Source: Acidimicrobiales bacterium
Lineage (GTDB): Bacteria; Actinomycetota; Acidimicrobiia; Acidimicrobiales; Acidimicrobilacustridaceae
Length of the DNA stretch: 5,445 nt
NCBI GenBank assembly: GCA_023264135.1
Contig: JALQSZ010000114.1
Span: forward strand, 1-5,445
Direction: 5' to 3'
The translations under genes and the position numbers were made by a program. Shown piece by piece: positions 5,422 through 5,445 of the stretch. Below the pieces are notes generated by a model. It did not search any database, was not told the origin of the DNA, and saw nothing but the letters and a program-made list of their open reading frames with translations. Each line of letters starts with the position of its first letter. The first letter of the stretch is position 1.

Positions 5422-5445
5422 ATGGGATTCATGGACAAGGTGAAG
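5422..5445 (+). CDS. Start of a small protein (MGFMDKVK...), cut off by the window edge
   Basis: Only eight codons are visible, reading MGFMDKVK, after a canonical GGAGG ribosome site. Many actinobacteria encode short, helical, Ala/Lys/Glu-rich proteins that begin MGFMDKVK or similar, so a small uncharacterised helical protein is likely. That identification is a guess from the first residues. It is divergent from the SCP2-domain gene. Confidence 0.6.

Overview
The window looks like chromosomal DNA from a moderately GC-rich actinobacterium. Supporting signs are GTG as well as ATG starts, GGAGG-type ribosome binding sites, an IclR regulator with paired short-chain dehydrogenases (SDRs), an actinobacterial-style 328-residue malate dehydrogenase, an SCP2-fold protein and a small MGFMDKVK-type protein. 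A member of the Acidimicrobiia (Ilumatobacter-like) is my best guess, from protein style only; no rRNA or marker gene is present to confirm it.

Layout: (1) 1-614, plus strand, the C-terminal part of a hormone-sensitive-lipase-family alpha/beta hydrolase. (2) 631-1056, minus strand, a small unrecognised exported, cysteine-rich protein that converges on the hydrolase. (3) 1113-2006, minus strand, an IclR-family regulator. (4) 2007-2158, a divergent control region with a near-perfect palindrome, an extra half-site and candidate promoters facing both ways. (5) 2159-3833, plus strand, two consecutive SDR oxidoreductases joined by a 15-codon mini-ORF that overlaps the first stop and the second start by ATGA at each end. 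(6) 3834-3910, a leader or terminator region with a strong hairpin. (7) 3911-4897, NAD-dependent malate dehydrogenase (mdh). (8) 4898-4957, a short convergent region leading into a strong hairpin whose loop is the stop codon of the next gene. (9) 4958-5329, minus strand, an SCP2 sterol-binding-domain protein. (10) 5422-5445, plus strand, the first eight codons of a small protein.

How they fit together: the IclR gene, the operator-like palindrome and the SDR pair form a plausible substrate-responsive catabolic unit, with the hydrolase as a possible ester-cleaving partner. The substrate cannot be read from the sequence. mdh is a central-metabolism gene next to it, probably a separate unit. I see no mobile element, CRISPR array, tRNA or rRNA, and no gene-free stretch longer than about 150 bases. 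I find no clearly new multi-gene system. The points most worth a second look are the second SDR with altered active-site motifs, the ATGA-mini-ORF-ATGA junction, the IclR operator architecture and the stop-codon-in-loop hairpin.
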